Part shown: piece by piece, positions 5,745 through 8,180 of the stretch
Position numbering within the stretch: the stretch's first letter is position 1
Layout: each line of letters starts with the position of its first letter
Assembly: GCA_021647445.1 (NCBI GenBank)
Contig: JAKIUS010000052.1
Coordinates: 1-8,180 of the forward strand
DNA length: 8,180 nucleotides
Origin: Geopsychrobacter sp.
Lineage (GTDB): Bacteria; Desulfobacterota; Desulfuromonadia; Desulfuromonadales; Geopsychrobacteraceae
Direction of reading: 5' to 3'
Position numbers and translations under genes: made by a program
Notes under the pieces: model-generated
What the model was told of the DNA's origin: nothing
Databases searched by the model: none
What the model saw: the letters and a program-made list of their open reading frames with translations, nothing else

Positions 5745-7202
5745 ATGGTTATAGATGAGTTACTGCAACAGGATGAAGGCAAGATCCTTGAATTTAAACG
5801 CGATCTATCCTCGCCACAAAATTTACTGAAAGCTCTGATCGCTTTTGCCAATACAGCTGGTGGCAAAGTAATAGTCGGTGTCAACGACAAGACTCGCTTA
5901 CCGATAGGGATCGACAAACCTCTCGATGAAGAGGAGCGGCTCTGCAATCTAATAGCTGACTCTATCAGCCCCCGTTTGGTTCCGAATATCGAAATGACGA
6001 CTATTGCCGGCAAAACTTTGCTGGTGGTTGAAGTCTTCCTGAGTGGTTCACGACCACACTTTCTGAAAGCAGAAGGCCCGGAGAGCGGTGTCTATGTGCG
6101 GCTCGGTTCGACAAATCGCCAGGCGGATCGAGAATTGATTGCTGAGTTGCGCCGCACTGCTGAAGGTGTTGCTTTTGACGAGTTGCCCCTGTCCGACCTT
6201 TCTGTCGACGATCTGGACTTGGCGGCGATTAAGACCCTGTTCCACGATAAACGTGACCTTGGAGAGAATGACCTCTGCACTTTGCGGTTGTTGACCAAAG
6301 AGCAGGGACGGCTTGTGCCGACCAAGGGAGCGATGTTGCTCTTTGGCAAAGATCGAGAGAGATATTTCCCCGATGCTTGGGTGCAGTGCGGGCGCTTTGT
6401 CGGCAAGGATAAGGCAGAAATATTTGACCACATTGAACTGTACGATCATCTGCCGCAGGCGGTCGACAGTATCATGCTGTTTCTGAAAAAACATGCCATG
6501 CGCAGTGCCGATTTTTCCGAGGTTCGCCGCAAAGATGTTTGGAGCATCCCCCTCGGTATCCTACGCGAAGCCGTCATTAATGCTCTGGTGCATGCCGATT
6601 ATTCCCAGCGTGGAACACCCATTCGCATAGCCTTTTTCGATGATCGCATAGAAATCGAAAACCCTGGCATTCTGCTGCCGGGGATGACTATCGACGACAT
6701 GCGCCAAGGGGTATCAAAAATCCGCAACCACGTCATCGCCCGTATGTTCCGCGAATTAAATCTGATTGAACAATGGGGCAGTGGTGTGCGCCGTATCTTC
6801 AAAGAGGCTGCAGAACAGGGACTACCTGCACCCGAGATCGTTGAGATTGGAATGCGCATGCGGTTTATCGTGCCGTTGTCTGAGATGCTCATTTTGCAGA
6901 CAAGTGCCGAACAAGTAACCGAACAAGTAATCGAACAAGTAATCGAACAAGTAACCGAACAAGTAAGGCGCATACTCAATTGCCTTGAACACAAACCTCT
7001 TGGTGCCCGTGATGCCATGCATAACCTTGGTTTACGCCATCGACCGACTTTTTTCTACGACTACCTGCAGCCAGCAATAGATGCCGCCTTGGTTGAAATG
7101 ACTCAACCTGAATCACCCAAGAGTCCAACACAGAAATACCGGTTGACGAATAAAGGAATAGCCTTCCTGACCAGGCACTTTCACTCGGAGTCTGGCCAAT
7201 GA
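5745..7202 (+). CDS. AlbA_2 (Schlafen/divergent AAA-4) and HATPase-like putative transcriptional regulator
   Basis: The 485-residue protein belongs to the family often annotated 'ATP-binding protein' or 'predicted transcriptional regulator with HTH domain' (COG2865-like). The N-terminal AlbA_2/Schlafen-type domain spans about 1-135, with LEFKRD at 15-20 and IAFANTAGGKVIVGVND at 32-48. A GHKL/HATPase_c_4-like domain spans about 190-380, with REAVINALVHADYSQRG at 274-290, ENPG at 305-308 and GSGVRRI at 345-351. A five-unit EQVT/EQVI linker is at 389-408. A likely winged-helix domain is at about 409-478. There is no signal peptide or membrane segment. It lies in the cob strand order, 14 bases after the end of the extended cbiG frame and 21 bases before cbiH, but has no known step in cobalamin synthesis. 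It also looks less GC-rich than its neighbours. Its role is unknown: local regulator, defence-type gene or passenger are all possible. The Shine-Dalgarno is weak. Confidence 0.88.
   Translation: MVIDELLQQDEGKILEFKRDLSSPQNLLKALIAFANTAGGKVIVGVNDKTRLPIGIDKPLDEEERLCNLIADSISPRLVPNIEMTTIAGKTLLVVEVFLSGSRPHFLKAEGPESGVYVRLGSTNRQADRELIAELRRTAEGVAFDELPLSDLSVDDLDLAAIKTLFHDKRDLGENDLCTLRLLTKEQGRLVPTKGAMLLFGKDRERYFPDAWVQCGRFVGKDKAEIFDHIELYDHLPQAVDSIMLFLKKHAMRSADFSEVRRKDVWSIPLGILREAVINALVHADYSQRGTPIRIAFFDDRIEIENPGILLPGMTIDDMRQGVSKIRNHVIARMFRELNLIEQWGSGVRRIFKEAAEQGLPAPEIVEIGMRMRFIVPLSEMLILQTSAEQVTEQVIEQVIEQVTEQVRRILNCLEHKPLGARDAMHNLGLRHRPTFFYDYLQPAIDAALVEMTQPESPKSPTQKYRLTNKGIAFLTRHFHSESGQ
6909..6968 (+). repeat. 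Five tandem 12-bp in-frame repeats (EQV[T/I/R])
   Basis: Five head-to-tail units of GAACAAGTAAYC (the last ends GTAAGG) encode EQVT-EQVI-EQVI-EQVT-EQVR between the HATPase-like and winged-helix domains. The unit length is a multiple of three, so gain or loss of copies would change linker length without a frameshift. Similar 'TEQVTEQV' linkers are familiar in Fic and AlbA_2 family proteins. Confidence 0.92.
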
Positions 7203-7223
7203 AGATAAGAGATAAATATTGAT

Positions 7224-8180
7224 ATGCAAAAAAAACTATTCGTCATCGGCTTAGGGCCGGGTGACGCCAATCATATGACCCCGGCGGCCTTAGCCGCCAT
7301 CGAATCTTCGAGCATCGTCACCGGTTATCAGGTTTATCTCGATCTGATTAGCGAGCTAATTGCCCATAAGGAGACCTTCTCGACCGGCATGCGCCAGGAG
7401 ACCGAACGTTGTCGCGCGGCCCTGCGCCGTGCCGGTGAAGGCGCGGTTGTGGCGTTGGTGTGTAGCGGCGATGCCGGAATCTACGGCATGGCGGGATTGG
7501 TGCTGGAACTGCAACAGCTTGAGGGGCCGTCCGATGTTGAGGTTGAGGTCGTTCCCGGGATTTCGGCGGTCCAGGGTGCGGCCGCCCGACTCGGTGCGCC
7601 CTTGATGCATGATTTTGCGGTCATTTCGCTCTCTGATCTGCTCACGGATTGGATGCTGATTCGCCAGCGGCTCGATGCCGCCGGTCGCGCTGATTTTGTT
7701 GTCGCGCTGTATAACCCCAAGAGTCGTGGCCGCACAACCCAGATTGGTGAGGCGCGTGAGATCCTGCTGCGACATCGCGCTCCCGAGACTCCGGTCGGTA
7801 TTGTGCGGAATGCCTGTCGCGCGGGTGAAGAGGTCTGTGTGACAACACTGGGTCAGATGCTCGAAGCCGAAATAGACATGTTTTCGGTGGTGATCATCGG
7901 TAATAGCAGCACTCGGATTGACGATCAGGGGCGGATAGTCACGCCACGCGGTTATGCGAAGAAACGCGAGGCGTTAGGTGTGAGGGGTGAGAAGGGCAAC
8001 CTCAAACCTCGAACATCGAACATCGAACTTGTCTCGGCTCTATTTATCGGCGGCACCGGTTCTGATGTCGGCAAGAGCGTGATCAGTGCTGGTCTGTGTC
8101 GCATCTTGAAACGACGCGGTTATCTGGTCGCGCCTGTGAAGGCGCAGAATATGTCGAACAATTCGGCGGTGACGCCGGGT
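7224..8180 (+). CDS. cbiH: Precorrin-3B/cobalt-factor III C17-methyltransferase CbiH fused to cobyric acid synthase CbiP/CobQ, 3' end cut by window edge
   Basis: The frame stays open from ATG 7224 to the window end (319 codons). Residues 1 to about 248 are CbiH/CobJ, which methylates C17 and contracts the ring to give cobalt-precorrin-4. Motifs are GLGPGD at 9-14, GYQVYLDLI at 34-42, [15 protein letters not shown] at 81-95, [19 protein letters not shown] at 109-127, [10 protein letters not shown] at 161-170, VGIVRNACR at 191-199 and [10 protein letters not shown] at 222-231. Residues from 271 on are the N-terminus of CobQ/CbiP, the glutamine-dependent adenosylcobyric acid synthase: the P-loop [10 protein letters not shown] is at 276-285 and [13 protein letters not shown] follows. 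The linker 249-270 is encoded by heptamer-repeat DNA. No CobQ start is obvious; GTG 7980 (residue 253) is the only in-frame candidate nearby. CbiH and CobQ are normally separate proteins, so a true fusion is unusual. Confidence 0.93.
   Translation, partial: MQKKLFVIGLGPGDANHMTPAALAAIESSSIVTGYQVYLDLISELIAHKETFSTGMRQETERCRAALRRAGEGAVVALVCSGDAGIYGMAGLVLELQQLEGPSDVEVEVVPGISAVQGAAARLGAPLMHDFAVISLSDLLTDWMLIRQRLDAAGRADFVVALYNPKSRGRTTQIGEAREILLRHRAPETPVGIVRNACRAGEEVCVTTLGQMLEAEIDMFSVVIIGNSSTRIDDQGRIVTPRGYAKKREALGVRGEKGNLKPRTSNIELVSALFIGGTGSDVGKSVISAGLCRILKRRGYLVAPVKAQNMSNNSAVTPG
7974..8027 (+). repeat. Degenerate heptamer repeats forming the CbiH-CobQ linker
   Basis: Positions 8000-8027 are four 7-bp units (CCTCAAA, CCTCGAA, CATCGAA, CATCGAA). 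The preceding stretch 7974-7996 is a run of TGAGGGG-like heptamers. Both types resemble low-complexity repeats usually found between genes. Here they are translated as [17 protein letters not shown], with no stop codon in the frame. Confidence 0.75.
8034..8180 (+). other. cbiP: N-terminal CobQ/CbiP (cobyric acid synthase) domain within the fused frame
   Basis: The visible 49 residues begin [20 protein letters not shown] and continue [20 protein letters not shown], the standard start of CobQ/CbiP: a P-loop ATPase strand and loop, then the KAQNM motif. The whole enzyme amidates the b, d, e and g side chains of adenosylcobyrinic acid a,c-diamide, using glutamine and ATP. In most homologs this point is only a few residues from the initiator Met, but here no ATG is present and the frame continues from CbiH. 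The glutaminase domain lies beyond the window. Confidence 0.9.

Noticed and set aside
6909..6968. CRISPR array
   Set aside because: The repeats are 12 bp, directly adjacent without spacers, and in frame inside a protein-coding gene.

Overview
This window carries a large part of an anaerobic (cobalt-early) cobalamin biosynthesis locus. A uroporphyrinogen-III methyltransferase gene, cobA (minus strand, 3' end cut by the left edge), diverges from a plus-strand series: cbiD, a fused cbiE-cbiT, cbiF, cbiG, an unrelated AlbA_2/'divergent AAA' regulator-like gene, and an open reading frame joining cbiH to the start of cobyric acid synthase (cbiP/cobQ), cut by the right edge. CbiD, CbiG and CbiH mark the oxygen-independent route. 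The CbiET fusion and the gene order resemble Desulfuromonadales/Geobacter-type (former Deltaproteobacteria) anaerobes. In contrast, CobA and CbiD look to me like alphaproteobacterial-type family members. These taxonomic impressions come from memory of the families, not from a search.

Layout. 1-738: cobA, leftward. 739-802: short divergent promoter region. 803-3109: cbiD and cbiET, tightly coupled, with a strong Shine-Dalgarno for cbiET. 3108-3233: a 126-bp imperfect palindrome that overlaps the cbiET stop codon. 3264-4058: cbiF. 4059-4612: no credible gene; the stretch holds a composite of nested inverted repeats with mirror-image hairpin pairs at its two ends, then a good sigma70-like promoter for cbiG. 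4613-5569: cbiG, ended by an in-frame TAG exactly where the family normally has a conserved Glu. The missing C-terminus is still encoded in frame to 5731. 5745-7202: AlbA_2/HATPase-like gene with a five-copy 12-bp in-frame repeat. 7224-8180: CbiH joined in frame to CobQ/CbiP through a linker made of heptamer-repeat DNA.

Pathway logic. CobA makes precorrin-2. After cobalt insertion and C20 methylation (enzymes not in the window), CbiH does the C17 methylation and ring contraction, CbiF methylates C11, CbiG opens the lactone, CbiD methylates C1, CbiT and CbiE do the C15/C5 methylations and the decarboxylation, and CbiP later amidates the side chains. CbiL, CbiC, CbiJ, CbiA and a cobaltochelatase are not in the window.

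The main surprises are the amber codon inside cbiG, the cbiH-cobQ fusion through translated repeat DNA, the regulator-like gene lodged inside the pathway, and two different repeat elements splitting the cluster. I see no clearly new multi-gene system; the oddities look like the marks of a mosaic, repeat-invaded cobalamin cluster.
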